Origin: Bdellovibrionales bacterium
GTDB lineage: Bacteria; Bdellovibrionota; Bdellovibrionia; Bdellovibrionales; UBA1609
DNA: 45,898 nt
Assembly: GCA_019695175.1 (NCBI GenBank)
Contig: JAIBAM010000022.1
Location: forward strand, 1 to 45,898
Reading direction: 5' to 3'
Shown here: piece after piece, positions 18,643 through 26,939 of the stretch
Layout of the letters: each line of letters opens with the position of its first letter
How positions within the stretch are numbered: position 1 is the stretch's first letter
Program-made: the position numbers and the translations under genes
Notes under the pieces: model-generated
What the model was told of the DNA's origin: nothing
Seen by the model: only the letters and a program-made list of their open reading frames with translations
Database searches by the model: none

Positions 18643-18776
18643 TTGTAACGTCTCGCAAGATTTAAATGCAAGCTTGTTGCAATAACGGCTAAGCCTCCCT
18701 CTATTCCCTCTAAAAGTATGGGTCAGAGTTTAAACGTGTGTGAGGGCTTGCTAATGCTTAAAAAACTTGGAACATT

Positions 18777-20819
18777 TTATTCGCTTGTTTGTGGCATCAC
18801 GGGCGTTGCTTCTATATTTGACTTCAAATCAGCGCATATAGAATTGGTTGCTCCAGAACAACAATTATAAGCCAGAGAGTATAAAGTTGTAAATTTTGTG
18901 GTCGCATCTTTTACAAGCGAAATTTGTTTAATTCTTCCTGTCATTGGTGCAGACCTGTCAATTTGAGTTTGATCGATTGAACTTTGGGTAACCTTTAATC
19001 GTGGATCATCGCAAGTATTAGGAGCGGCAGCACCTTTTCTGAGAGTATAACCATGTACTTGAGCCGATTGAAATTGGACTTCTGAACTATTTGAATTATT
19101 AGAGTAAATAAAATCTTTGGCACAAAAACCATGAGCGTAAACTACTAGTGATCTTACATCATTAGGATGATCAACGTTAATCATAATAAAGTTATTTTGT
19201 TGATTTCCTTTTCCAGTTAAAGTGGCGTTATTATCTTTGCAAGATAATTTCCAGTTTTGCGAAGGTGCTAAACCTGTAAAATGCTTATACACCATTTTAC
19301 ACGTAGTTATATTTCCATTTACTTTTGTAAGTTGATCTTCGAGTGGGAAAGTCATAAAAAAAAGTAACTCGTTCCCACCCAAATCGCCTAAGTTACATCC
19401 TTCACTAGTGGTTACACTGTTACTTGGAGTTTCATCACAAGCTATAGCTTCGCTAGGTTGAAGTGCCATTTGGAGGGTCATTGCAAAGGGTCCTCCAGCA
19501 AATGCAGCTAATTTAGGTAAACCTTTTAACATCGAAACAGGTAATGAAGCCAATGCTTTCCTTAGCGCCGCACTGGTTGCACCAGGCTTAAGTGCTTTTA
19601 CCTTTGCCATAACGCTACCAATAGCAGCCAGATCAGTTCGTGTGCTTATTTGAGCATTTAGATTATTTCTTAATGCAGCTTTTACTACTTCAGGCATTCT
19701 TGCACTATTGATAATACCCTCTAATGCCGTAATCCCACCTTCTCCAATCTTGGTATTGTTCAATGCAGTTATAACTCTATCCAGTTCGTGTTGAAAAAAA
19801 GGTATAATATCTAAATCTCTCGGTAAATTATTTAAATGAAATCTTGCTGTAAGATTATTATAAATTCCTTTTACAAAGTCATTTGGGTTGACTTCGAGGT
19901 TTGCGCCTAAATTTATATGCCTTTCTATTTCATCATAAATTTTTGAAAATGTAAGCTGTAAAGATCTTTTTCTTTCACTAAGTTGCGTTTTAATCTCAGT
20001 TAATTTTTTGAGTGAGTCCCCTGTACCACTCGTATTTAAATCTCTAATTTGTTTATCAATAGCGTCAATCTCGTTACTAATGGCAGTAATGGCATCAGTG
20101 TTTTCAATCATCGTAATGCTTTCATTTAGAAACTTAATGAAATCTTTTTTTTCCATACTGTCAGGTGGGAAAGTTTTAGCGAAGGTGCCATTATCCACGG
20201 CGGTCCTTAGGTCAGTTAATCCGTTAAGAAATGAGACTTGTTCTAATTGCCTTAAAAAGATTGGGTCTCGTTTAATTTCAGTTCGGAAGGCTTCCTCCAT
20301 GGCAGTTTTCGCTGCTGTAGTGTCGAATGTTGAAGAGCCACCGCCTTGTTGTAATAAAGCAGCTCTTTTAGCTTCTAGAGCCCTGAGCATTTCTGCCTGG
20401 GCACTCGCGCATTGGTCTACAGGATTAACGGGATTGCTAGGAGCTTTGGCATCAGCCTCTTGGATAAAGTAGAATACGTTTAAAAAATCATAATTATATT
20501 TTAAGTTTTTAGTTATACTCGCTGGAACTAGGCAATCAAAGATTTCTGGATATCGTTCTGCATAACCTGCAAATAAAGCTGCAGACCCGGCAAGAGATCC
20601 CCCTATATTACCACTTATAAAATTTGTACACATACTTTGAGTTGAAGAGCTGCATTCAAGGGTTGCTTTTATTTCGTTTATTGCCTTCGTAACTTTCTGG
20701 GCGTTGGAACAAAAATTTGCGTCAAAGGGTAGTTCACTTGAGGCGCTAATTGGTTTAAATATAAAAGATAAAACCAATATTATTGTGGGAAAAGTTTTAT
20801 AAAACAATTTTATCTCCAT
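18777..20819 (-). CDS. Large exported helical protein, unknown function
   Basis: 680 residues. A signal peptide (TIILVLSFIFKPISAS) is likely cut near residue 27. Residues about 130-330 are helical and charged with coiled-coil character (AEMLRALEAKRAALLQQ; EIDAIDKQIRDLN; SERKRSLQLTFSKIYDEIERH). An Ala/Leu-rich hydrophobic stretch lies at about 425-460. The C-terminal third is Cys-rich (including CNLGDLGG, CDDPRL and NCCSGATNSIC), consistent with disulfides outside the cytoplasm. Its ATG overlaps the stop of the upstream 140-residue gene by ten bases, indicating a two-gene unit. I do not recognise the family. Confidence 0.65.
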   Translation of the reverse strand: MEIKLFYKTFPTIILVLSFIFKPISASSELPFDANFCSNAQKVTKAINEIKATLECSSSTQSMCTNFISGNIGGSLAGSAALFAGYAERYPEIFDCLVPASITKNLKYNYDFLNVFYFIQEADAKAPSNPVNPVDQCASAQAEMLRALEAKRAALLQQGGGSSTFDTTAAKTAMEEAFRTEIKRDPIFLRQLEQVSFLNGLTDLRTAVDNGTFAKTFPPDSMEKKDFIKFLNESITMIENTDAITAISNEIDAIDKQIRDLNTSGTGDSLKKLTEIKTQLSERKRSLQLTFSKIYDEIERHINLGANLEVNPNDFVKGIYNNLTARFHLNNLPRDLDIIPFFQHELDRVITALNNTKIGEGGITALEGIINSARMPEVVKAALRNNLNAQISTRTDLAAIGSVMAKVKALKPGATSAALRKALASLPVSMLKGLPKLAAFAGGPFAMTLQMALQPSEAIACDETPSNSVTTSEGCNLGDLGGNELLFFMTFPLEDQLTKVNGNITTCKMVYKHFTGLAPSQNWKLSCKDNNATLTGKGNQQNNFIMINVDHPNDVRSLVVYAHGFCAKDFIYSNNSNSSEVQFQSAQVHGYTLRKGAAAPNTCDDPRLKVTQSSIDQTQIDRSAPMTGRIKQISLVKDATTKFTTLYSLAYNCCSGATNSICADLKSNIEATPVMPQTSE

Positions 20820-21232
20820 AAATTTATATTTTTACAGTTTAATGAGTTGATTTTTTTATTTTGCCATTTTTTTTCATAAGCTGAACCAGAACATAAACCA
20901 ATGGCATAGAGATTTTTTACCTTATTCTGGTTGATTTGAGCAGGAGTACGACCCCCTTTTTTAAAAGAAGTTGTATTTAAACATTCATTGAGGATTTTTT
21001 TAAATTCCCCCTGACAAATCCCATCGGCATCAGTAAAGCAATTGCGGAAGTAAGAATCTTTTGAACAAACTATACTAATAAATGCCTTTTCTGATTTGTT
21101 ATCCCACTTAGACGAACTGGGTTTACTAAAAAAACACATGCTAAGTAAAACTATCACAGATGTAAATTTTTTTTGTTTTTCTTTTGATATTATCACTCTG
21201 ATATTTCCTAGAGAATTTAGATTGGCTATCAT
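20810..21232 (-). CDS. Small exported Cys-containing protein, partner of the 680-aa protein
   Basis: 140 residues from the ATG at 21232. A GTG at 21196 behind AGGA would give a more typical signal peptide (basic KEKQKK then FTSVIVLLSMCFF). The mature part has about seven cysteines, spaced as in small secreted disulfide proteins (VCSKDSYFRNC, GICQGEFKKILNEC). There is no recognised domain. Its 3' end overlaps the start of the 680-residue exported protein by ten bases, so the two are probably translationally coupled and function together. Confidence 0.55.
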   Translation of the reverse strand: MIANLNSLGNIRVIISKEKQKKFTSVIVLLSMCFFSKPSSSKWDNKSEKAFISIVCSKDSYFRNCFTDADGICQGEFKKILNECLNTTSFKKGGRTPAQINQNKVKNLYAIGLCSGSAYEKKWQNKKINSLNCKNINLWR

Positions 21233-21311
21233 TATCCATCAGAATTAATTGAAGCTCAACTGACCCTTAGACTAAGCCCATTCCATGGTCGCAGTCTCTT
21301 CAAAGAATTGC

Positions 21312-22058
21312 TTAGTTTTTTAATAAACCGGTAAAGCTCAAGAGAAGCGCATCGGTTGCGCAGTAATCTGTGGATTTTAAATCCAGAGACTCCACTTCGT
21401 TGGTGGATTTCATGGCACAATTGGAAAAGAGATCTAAGCCGGAAATGAAGCCAATTCCACGGAGCAAAGTTTTAAAAATTCTTTCACCAATAAGTTCTTT
21501 TGAAGCCCGGGGAGAAGGAATTTCTTCAGGGTGAGCTTCATTGGTTTTTTTATCAGGACTAAGGCCTAGGGAGTTTTGTTTTTGCAAGCGAAAAGTGGAG
21601 GTGATAATTCCTCGACTTTTGTAATCGGCACTGGAGAGTACGAAGGGTAGGGAAGGAACAAATAAATCTTTACTGGTGACATAAATAAAAATTGTTTTTT
21701 TTGGTGGGGATGGATTTAATTCCAATAAAAATTTTTCAGCATTAATTTGTTGTCGAGTTTCATCAAATACGTTTTGTGGGAGAGAAATTTTTTCTTTTAA
21801 TTCAATAGTAAAGTTAAATTTTTGTGCTAGAAGTTGGGAAGTCACATTGATAAATTGCGAATCCATGTCTTCCAAGGGAATTATTTCTACGTGATGTATG
21901 GACTGCAGCCGAAAGAGTTTAAATCCCATCCACAGGGTGAGGGATATGATAACAAAAAAAACAGTTTTAAATAATTTCTTTTTTTGTTCCAATACACTCA
22001 TGTTCATATGTATAAAATATTGCCTGGGGGAAAGAATAAGGCCAAGGCCAGGTTCCAT
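21312..22058 (-). CDS. Membrane-anchored protein, unknown; start uncertain
   Basis: About 248 residues from the ATG at 22058, which has GGGA about eight bases upstream. Other in-frame starts are GTG 22097, ATG 22079, ATG 22007 and ATG 22001. The first codons fall in a two-copy 21-nt repeat, so the later starts (MNMSVLEQKKKLFK) are quite possible. One membrane helix (VFFVIISLTLWMGFKLF) follows a basic stretch, then a periplasmic domain of about 190 residues with a segment like a small alpha/beta fold and two Cys near the end. No family is recognised. It is divergent from hutI across the palindromic region. Confidence 0.55.
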   Translation of the reverse strand: MEPGLGLILSPRQYFIHMNMSVLEQKKKLFKTVFFVIISLTLWMGFKLFRLQSIHHVEIIPLEDMDSQFINVTSQLLAQKFNFTIELKEKISLPQNVFDETRQQINAEKFLLELNPSPPKKTIFIYVTSKDLFVPSLPFVLSSADYKSRGIITSTFRLQKQNSLGLSPDKKTNEAHPEEIPSPRASKELIGERIFKTLLRGIGFISGLDLFSNCAMKSTNEVESLDLKSTDYCATDALLLSFTGLLKN

Positions 22059-22090
22059 GGTATCATTCCCAGGCTCCATGTTATCATTCC
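22049..22090. repeat. Two-copy 21-nt tandem repeat
   Basis: AGGTTCCATGGTATCATTCC and AGGCTCCATGTTATCATTCC follow each other with a 21-nt period. On the minus strand they encode NDTMEPG and NDNMEPG, and each contains an ATG, which obscures the true start of the minus-strand gene. Confidence 0.75.
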
Positions 22091-22118
22091 GCTGCACTGG
22101 TCTGTAGTATAGGTAGGT

Positions 22119-22149
22119 TTGATGGAAAAGAAAACTTCTTTTCCATCAA
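22119..22149. repeat. Perfect 14-bp inverted repeat with 3-nt loop
   Basis: TTGATGGAAAAGAA (22119-22132), loop AAC, then TTCTTTTCCATCAA (22136-22149). All 14 pairs are Watson-Crick. The 3' arm shares CCATCAA with the next palindrome, so only one of the two hairpins can form in a given strand. Confidence 0.9.
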
Positions 22150-22178
22150 TGGTCTTCATCGATGAAGACCATTGATGG
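22143..22178. repeat. Perfect 36-bp palindrome
   Basis: The sequence is its own reverse complement from 22143 to 22178, centred between 22160 and 22161 on ATCGAT, with arms beginning CCATCAATGG. As RNA it would be a long stem; as DNA it is a very symmetrical operator- or cruciform-like site. It lies in the divergent region, 132 bases before hutI. Confidence 0.9.
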
Positions 22179-22310
22179 GGGGCGGTGGGTATTAAGAAAA
22201 TATCAATTAGAATCTTAGTCAGATTACCAACGAATAATGATGGTTCGCTTGCGACGATTCTTCGCGCTGAAAGACAATGAAGCTTCAAACAGAAAAAGAA
22301 AAAGGATAAA

Positions 22311-23573
22311 ATGAAAACAAAGGTTTTTTTTAATATTGCAGAACTCTTAACTATGGCAGGAGGTCTTAAAAAAAAGGGACGATTGACCAAAGTGGAGGAC
22401 TTGGGGCTGGTTCGAAAAGCGGCGCTCATCGTTCAACAGGGGCGAGTCCTTTGGGTGGGGTCTCAAAATCAACTCCCGCGAAGTTTAAAAAAACTTTCCA
22501 TTCAATCTAGAAATATACACGAGATTGATCTGGACCAACAGATGGTGTTGCCAGGATTTGTGGAATGTCACACCCATTTATTATTTGCGGGGGATCGCAG
22601 GGATGATTTTGAAAAGCGCAATCAAGGTATCAAATACCAGCAAATTGCCCAGGAAGGTGGGGGAATTCAAAGCACTGTGAGGGCTACCCGAAAGGCCTCC
22701 CTGCAATCTTTGTTTCAATCTGCACAGGGCAGAGTTCATGAATTTGTAAGGCAAGGAGTGACCACTTTGGAAGTCAAATCTGGTTACGGTTTGGATTTTA
22801 AAAATGAAATGAAGCTTTTAAAGGCGGCAACGAAGTTGTCTGGGCCAAGGGTTGTGAGTACTTTTCTTGGTCCCCACGCACTTCCCCCAGAATTCAAAAC
22901 CCATGATGATTATTTAGATGAGTTAATTCATAAAGTTCTCCCTGTGGTGGCGAAAAAAAAATGGGCTCAGCGTTTGGACATATTTGTTGAACCGGGATAT
23001 TTTTCTGGGGAACATTTAAAAAAATGGGCCCAAGCTGCACATGCATGTGGAATGGATTTAGTGGCGCATGTGGATCAACTGTCGACCTCAGGAGGGAGTG
23101 TGTTGGCTGTTCGTTTGGGAGCTAAATCCCTGGACCATGCGGTTCATTTGAATGCAGAAGAAATTATAACTGTGGCACGAAGCGAAGCCACAGTGGTGTT
23201 GCTGCCTTCGGCAGATTTTTATTTGCAAGAATCTTATCCCGAAGCGAGAAAATTAATAGAGCAGGGGGCGAGGGTCGCCCTGGCGACAGATTTTAACCCG
23301 GGAACTAGTCCGACTCAGGATTTATCTTTCATAGGTGTGTTGGCGCGTTTGCAGATGAAAATGAGTTTGGCGGAGGTTCTTATGGCCTACACCTTAAATG
23401 GGGCCTGGGCTTTAGGCTTGGAAAATGAGGTAGGGGTTTTGGCCCCAGGCTATCAGTGTGACTTTCTTTGTTTGACTGGAGACTGGCGCGATCTCTTCTA
23501 TCAAGTCGGATATCATCCCGTAGCTCAAGTCTATAGACAGGGGACAAGGATTTTTAGAAAGCATGCGAATTAA
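22311..23573 (+). CDS. hutI: Imidazolonepropionase
   Basis: 420 residues, the family length. It hydrolyses 4-imidazolone-5-propionate to N-formimino-L-glutamate in histidine breakdown, in the cytoplasm. Seen: the metal site PGFVECHTHLLFAGDR (His87, His89), YQQIAQEGGGIQSTVRATR, VTTLEVKSGYGLD, FLGPHALPPEF, the metal His in MDLVAHVDQ, DHAVHLN, and ATDFNPGTSPTQ with the catalytic Asp. Its start follows AAAGGA. No hutH, hutU or formiminoglutamase is adjacent, so the pathway must be completed elsewhere. The upstream region contains the 36-bp palindrome and an overlapping hairpin, possible control sites. Confidence 0.96.
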   Translation: MKTKVFFNIAELLTMAGGLKKKGRLTKVEDLGLVRKAALIVQQGRVLWVGSQNQLPRSLKKLSIQSRNIHEIDLDQQMVLPGFVECHTHLLFAGDRRDDFEKRNQGIKYQQIAQEGGGIQSTVRATRKASLQSLFQSAQGRVHEFVRQGVTTLEVKSGYGLDFKNEMKLLKAATKLSGPRVVSTFLGPHALPPEFKTHDDYLDELIHKVLPVVAKKKWAQRLDIFVEPGYFSGEHLKKWAQAAHACGMDLVAHVDQLSTSGGSVLAVRLGAKSLDHAVHLNAEEIITVARSEATVVLLPSADFYLQESYPEARKLIEQGARVALATDFNPGTSPTQDLSFIGVLARLQMKMSLAEVLMAYTLNGAWALGLENEVGVLAPGYQCDFLCLTGDWRDLFYQVGYHPVAQVYRQGTRIFRKHAN

Positions 23574-23643
23574 AATTTCTTTAAAAAAACACTTTAAACC
23601 CAACTACAATAAAATAACTGGACCTAAACATGGGATTTATCGC

Positions 23644-23672
23644 TTTGGAGCAAGGAGCTTCTGAATTATAAT
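23644..23672 (+). promoter_or_regulatory. Candidate sigma-70-type promoter for the 23759 gene
   Basis: A perfect TATAAT (23667-23672) has a weak -35 (TTTGGA, 23644-23649) at 17 bases. It sits about 87 bases before the ATG. Only the -10 is convincing. Confidence 0.35.
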
Positions 23673-23691
23673 GCAAACGCTATAAAATTTA

Positions 23692-23711
23692 TTTTGCTTT
23701 TTGAGGCAAAA
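23692..23711 (+). promoter_or_regulatory. Leader hairpin before the 23759 gene
   Basis: TTTTGC (23692-23697) and GCAAAA (23706-23711) form a six-pair stem with an eight-base loop, followed by CTTTTCT. It could be a weak terminator for hutI transcripts or a leader structure of the next gene. Confidence 0.3.
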
Positions 23712-23758
23712 CTTTTCTAGTCTTAAGTGGTGGGACTTTTAAACGAGGAGTTTAATTA

Positions 23759-24205
23759 ATGAGACTACCACCAATGCAAATTACCCAGTCAAAGTATTAC
23801 TCTCCAGCTTTTAATGCCGCCATTTTTGATGGACCCTTGCGCATTTACTATGCACAATATCAAGAGGCCTTCGCTTTAAAGCTCTACTTTCATATTCAAA
23901 CTCGGATGCAATATTGGCTCACCCCCATTTTATCAAACAACGGTAGAACAGCACTTCCCCAAGTTTTTATTTTGCTTTACCCCACGGAAGAAATATTTGC
24001 CAATGGGTTTAGTCCAGAGCAAGTCCAGGAACGAGTGGTTTGTGAACCTTTTTTAAACGACCATGTTATTGGAGTCTATTGTCCATTGAATGAAGAGGAC
24101 TACCATCTTATTTTTACTCAAGTGGAAAGAGTGGTTCCTGAAAGTTCTTATAATGAAAAACCGACGGTGATTGATCTTTCCATGGCGGAACCTTTGAGCC
24201 TTTAA
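23759..24205 (+). CDS. Conserved-looking cytoplasmic protein, unknown function
   Basis: 148 residues with no signal peptide or membrane segment. The sequence is aromatic-rich (YYSPAFNAAIFDGPLRIYYA; EAFALKLYFHIQ) with a compact alpha/beta look. The ATG is 10-15 bases after an ACGAGGAG SD, giving good start support. No catalytic motif is evident and I do not recognise the family. It lies 75 bases upstream of a Flp-type pilin gene on the same strand, separated by an inverted repeat. Confidence 0.6.
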   Translation: MRLPPMQITQSKYYSPAFNAAIFDGPLRIYYAQYQEAFALKLYFHIQTRMQYWLTPILSNNGRTALPQVFILLYPTEEIFANGFSPEQVQERVVCEPFLNDHVIGVYCPLNEEDYHLIFTQVERVVPESSYNEKPTVIDLSMAEPLSL

Positions 24206-24220
24206 GTATTGAGATGAGTT

Positions 24221-24254
24221 TCTAAATACTAGGGTGAGTATCTAAGTATTTAGA
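24221..24254 (+). repeat. 10-bp inverted repeat upstream of the Flp-type pilin
   Basis: TCTAAATACT (24221-24230) pairs perfectly with AGTATTTAGA (24245-24254) over a 14-base loop. It lies between the 148-residue gene and the pilin gene, so it could separate their expression as an attenuator or processing site. No U-tract follows. Confidence 0.55.
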
Positions 24255-24260
24255 CTGTTT

Positions 24261-24274
24261 GTTCCGATAGGAAC
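24261..24274 (+). promoter_or_regulatory. Hairpin covering the pilin ribosome binding site
   Basis: GTTCC-GATA-GGAAC forms a five-pair stem with a four-base loop. Its 3' arm contains the AGGA that serves as SD for the ATG at 24281. If it folds, translation of the pilin would be dampened. Confidence 0.4.
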
Positions 24275-24280
24275 TTAAGT

Positions 24281-24514
24281 ATGTTTAGGGTTAAATTTTA
24301 TTTCCAAAAAAGTGGATTTTTTCACAAATCAATTTGTCGCAGTTCAAAAGGGCAAATTGCCGTTGAATACACTCTTCTTCTTGTTATTGGAGTTTTGGTG
24401 GCCTTTACGATCACCACGGCCATGGTGAACCGCAATCCAAATGCACCAGGATTTCTAGTGGCCAGATGGTATCAGATCATCCAGTTTATTGGCAATGATT
24501 TGGCGGATGATTAA
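24281..24514 (+). CDS. Flp/Tad-type pilin-like protein
   Basis: 77 residues. A basic leader of about 24 residues ends in Gly, followed by QIAVEYTLLLVIGVLVAFTITTAM. This matches the Flp prepilin rule G/XXXXEY with Glu5-Tyr6 at the start of a hydrophobic helix. Mature length would be about 53 residues, typical for Flp/Tad pilins. There are no tad/cpa assembly genes in the window, so it is an orphan pilin or a TadE-like pseudopilin. The short tail is polar. Different from the GFTLIE-type pilins at 3070-4526, which implies a second pilus class in this organism. Confidence 0.75.
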   Translation: MFRVKFYFQKSGFFHKSICRSSKGQIAVEYTLLLVIGVLVAFTITTAMVNRNPNAPGFLVARWYQIIQFIGNDLADD

Positions 24515-24558
24515 TCACGCTCAGAATGATTATTTTACTAAGTCAAAGGACTTTCAGA

Positions 24559-25344
24559 TTAAAAATAGACCGATTTTCTTTCGGCTAAGATAAGATTTAA
24601 TTGTTCTTGCATTTTTTCTCGTAGGTCTTCGGCGATTTCTCGAATTAAGTCATTATTACTTTCTTGGTCTTTTCCATAGGGTAGATGAATGGCGGGAAGA
24701 AAAATAATTTTCCATTTCGCGGGTAAAGGGATGAAGTTCAAGGGCAGTGGAAGGATTAAACCCTTGAATAAATCGGGAAGTTTAATTTGGTGAAGGTTGA
24801 TGTGAGTTTCCTCTGCTCCAATGATAATTGTGGGAACAATAGGCGCGCCCACAGCCAGCGCCATGCGAACAAATCCTCTTTTGAACTCTTGAAGATCATA
24901 GGCTTTTAGCGTGGATTTGAAATTACCTTCTTCACCCTCAGGAAATACAATCAGGCTTTGGTTTTTACTCAAAATTTTTATACCATTTTCTTTTGTTGCT
25001 TTAATAAAGCCCAATTTTTTTGCAGGAAAGGCCGTGGTCTGAGTGGCAAACCAAAGACGATGGGTCAGGACTCGGGGTTGTCTTCCGGAAAACTTTAAAA
25101 TTTGATGGCTTAAAATCATAGCATCAAGACCTGCAAAACCAGAGTGGTTCGGAGTAAAAACAATTGGACCTCGCAATGGAATATTTTCCGTTCCGTAAAT
25201 TTCTAAACGAAAGTACTGTGCCATGAATTCTAGAAAAAGTTTGGGTGCTGCACCAAAAAGCGTTTTTTCAATCGCATTTTTTTTAAAATACTTTAAAAAT
25301 TGCAACGGAAGGCTTTGTTTTTTCCAAATTAATTTCTTTTTCAT
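24559..25344 (-). CDS. Lysophospholipid acyltransferase (PlsC-like)
   Basis: 261 residues. It is expected to transfer an acyl chain to a lysophosphatidate-like acceptor at the inner face of the membrane. Seen: the acceptor motif NHSGFAGLD (His67 to Asp74, an HX6D spacing instead of the usual HX4D), the VFPEGEEG block, and the later block VPTIIIGAEE. HX6D variants with NHSG are known in PlsC-like subfamilies. It is divergent from glpK with only 36 bases between the starts, so the two promoters must overlap. Substrate specificity cannot be read from sequence. Confidence 0.85.
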   Translation of the reverse strand: MKKKLIWKKQSLPLQFLKYFKKNAIEKTLFGAAPKLFLEFMAQYFRLEIYGTENIPLRGPIVFTPNHSGFAGLDAMILSHQILKFSGRQPRVLTHRLWFATQTTAFPAKKLGFIKATKENGIKILSKNQSLIVFPEGEEGNFKSTLKAYDLQEFKRGFVRMALAVGAPIVPTIIIGAEETHINLHQIKLPDLFKGLILPLPLNFIPLPAKWKIIFLPAIHLPYGKDQESNNDLIREIAEDLREKMQEQLNLILAERKSVYF

Positions 25345-25380
25345 TTGCTATGAATGTGCCCTATGTAGGGGAGGATCTCA

Positions 25381-26862
25381 ATGGCGAAATATATTTTAAC
25401 AATTGATCAGGGAACTACAGGGACAGCTGTGTCCATTTTTGATGAAAAAGGACAAATCGTGGGTCAGATGAGTCATGATTTCCCGCAAATATATCCTCAA
25501 CCGGGTTGGGTGGAGCATCATCCTGAGGACATTTGGCGGACGGTGGTTCATGGAATCCAAGGAGTTTTAGCACAAACTAAAGTTTCAGCCTTTGATATTG
25601 CTGGAGTTGGAATTACCAACCAAAGGGAAACCGTGGTTTTATGGGATAAAAAAACCAACGCTCCTTTGTACAATGCAATTGTTTGGCAGTGCCGTAGAAC
25701 CACTTCTTTTTGCAATCAGCTTCAACAAAAAAAAATGGGAAAAACGCTGCTTAAAAAAACGGGGCTAGTCATTGATCCCTATTTTTCAGCTTCCAAAATA
25801 AGATGGTTGCTACAAAACTTAGATTCAGCCCGTCGCAAAGCTCAACAAGGTGAATTAGCTGTTGGGACCATAGATACTTTTTTGTTGTGGCGTTTGACCG
25901 GAGGAAAGGTCCACGCTACGGAACCATCCAATGCCTCAAGAACGCAGTTATTGAATATAAAATCAGGGCAGTGGGATGCAGAATTGCTTAAGTTGTTTTC
26001 CATACCCGATCTATTATTACCCCAGATTCTTCCATCTGCCGGAGAGTTTGGCAAAACTCAAGGTGTGCCAGGTCTTCCTGACGGAATTCCCATTACTGGA
26101 ATGGTTGGGGATCAGCAGTCGGCTTTATTTGGTCAGGGTTGCTTTTCAATTGGATTGGCCAAATGTACTTTTGGCACGGGAAGTTTTTTGTTGATGAATA
26201 CCGGAACAAAACCTGTTTTTTCCCGATCCGGCTTATTGACGACCATTGCTTGGCAATTAGGTCAGGAAAAAACCTACGCACTTGAGGGAGGAGCTTTTAT
26301 ATGTGGAGCCGCGGTTCAGTTTTTAAGAGACCAATTGGGTTTTATTAAAGAGAGTGCTGAGATCGAAAGTTTAGCTCGGGAAGTGGAATCCACAGAAGGA
26401 GTTGAATTTATTCCTGCTCTTACCGGTATGGGTGCACCCTATTGGAATCCAAAGTCACGGGGTATGATTTGTGGAATGACCCGTGGAACAAGGCGGGCTC
26501 ACATTGCCCGCGCTACTTTAGAGGCCATGGCCTTACAAAATGTGGAAATTCTATTGGCGATGGAAAAAGACCTAAAGAAAAAAATTAAGCAAGTTCGTGT
26601 GGATGGTGGGGCCGCCGAAAATAATTTACTGATGCAATTGCAAGCTGATTACTTGGGAACTTCCATACTGCGGCCAAAGGTTATTGAATCCACTTCTGCA
26701 GGGGCTGCTTTTATGGCAGGATTTGGTGCGGGATTGTGGCCGAATCTGGAAAGCTTAACTAAAATATGGATGAGTGAAAGGATCTTCAAACCACAGATAA
26801 AGTTGAAGGCTCGTCAGCATCGTTTGAGGAATTGGCAAGAAGCCGTTCGGCGAACATTTTAG
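25381..26862 (+). CDS. glpK: Glycerol kinase
   Basis: 493 residues, normal length. It phosphorylates glycerol to sn-glycerol 3-phosphate with ATP in the cytoplasm. Seen: LTIDQGTTGTAVSIFD, WVEHHPEDIW, GVGITNQRETVVLWDK, the sugar-binding IVWQCRRT, GTIDTFLLWRLTGG, GDQQSALFGQGCF, KCTFGTGSFLLMNTG, and the C-terminal VDGGAAENNLLMQLQADYLG. All are typical of the FGGY family member GlpK. GGGAGG precedes the ATG. No glpF or glpD is adjacent. Pairing with a divergent phospholipid acyltransferase suggests joint use of glycerol for lipid synthesis. Confidence 0.97.
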   Translation: MAKYILTIDQGTTGTAVSIFDEKGQIVGQMSHDFPQIYPQPGWVEHHPEDIWRTVVHGIQGVLAQTKVSAFDIAGVGITNQRETVVLWDKKTNAPLYNAIVWQCRRTTSFCNQLQQKKMGKTLLKKTGLVIDPYFSASKIRWLLQNLDSARRKAQQGELAVGTIDTFLLWRLTGGKVHATEPSNASRTQLLNIKSGQWDAELLKLFSIPDLLLPQILPSAGEFGKTQGVPGLPDGIPITGMVGDQQSALFGQGCFSIGLAKCTFGTGSFLLMNTGTKPVFSRSGLLTTIAWQLGQEKTYALEGGAFICGAAVQFLRDQLGFIKESAEIESLAREVESTEGVEFIPALTGMGAPYWNPKSRGMICGMTRGTRRAHIARATLEAMALQNVEILLAMEKDLKKKIKQVRVDGGAAENNLLMQLQADYLGTSILRPKVIESTSAGAAFMAGFGAGLWPNLESLTKIWMSERIFKPQIKLKARQHRLRNWQEAVRRTF

Positions 26863-26905
26863 TTGCGACTTTAAAGCCATAGGTATGGTTTCGTTTCAGT
26901 GTTTG

Positions 26906-26936
26906 ATCCCTGGTTAATCGGGGGTCAATCAGGGAT
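26906..26936. terminator. Possible bidirectional terminator between glpK and radA
   Basis: ATCCCTG (26906-26912) and CAGGGAT (26930-26936) form a seven-pair stem in the 77-base gap between convergent genes. There is no clear U-tract on either side, so this rests on position and symmetry. Confidence 0.35.
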
Positions 26937-26939
26937 TCA

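Noticed and set aside
22004-22429. Minus-strand frame of 141 codons across the palindromes and the start of hutI
   Set aside because: It runs antisense into hutI and through two-copy repeats and palindromes; composition is Phe/Ser-rich without a family match.
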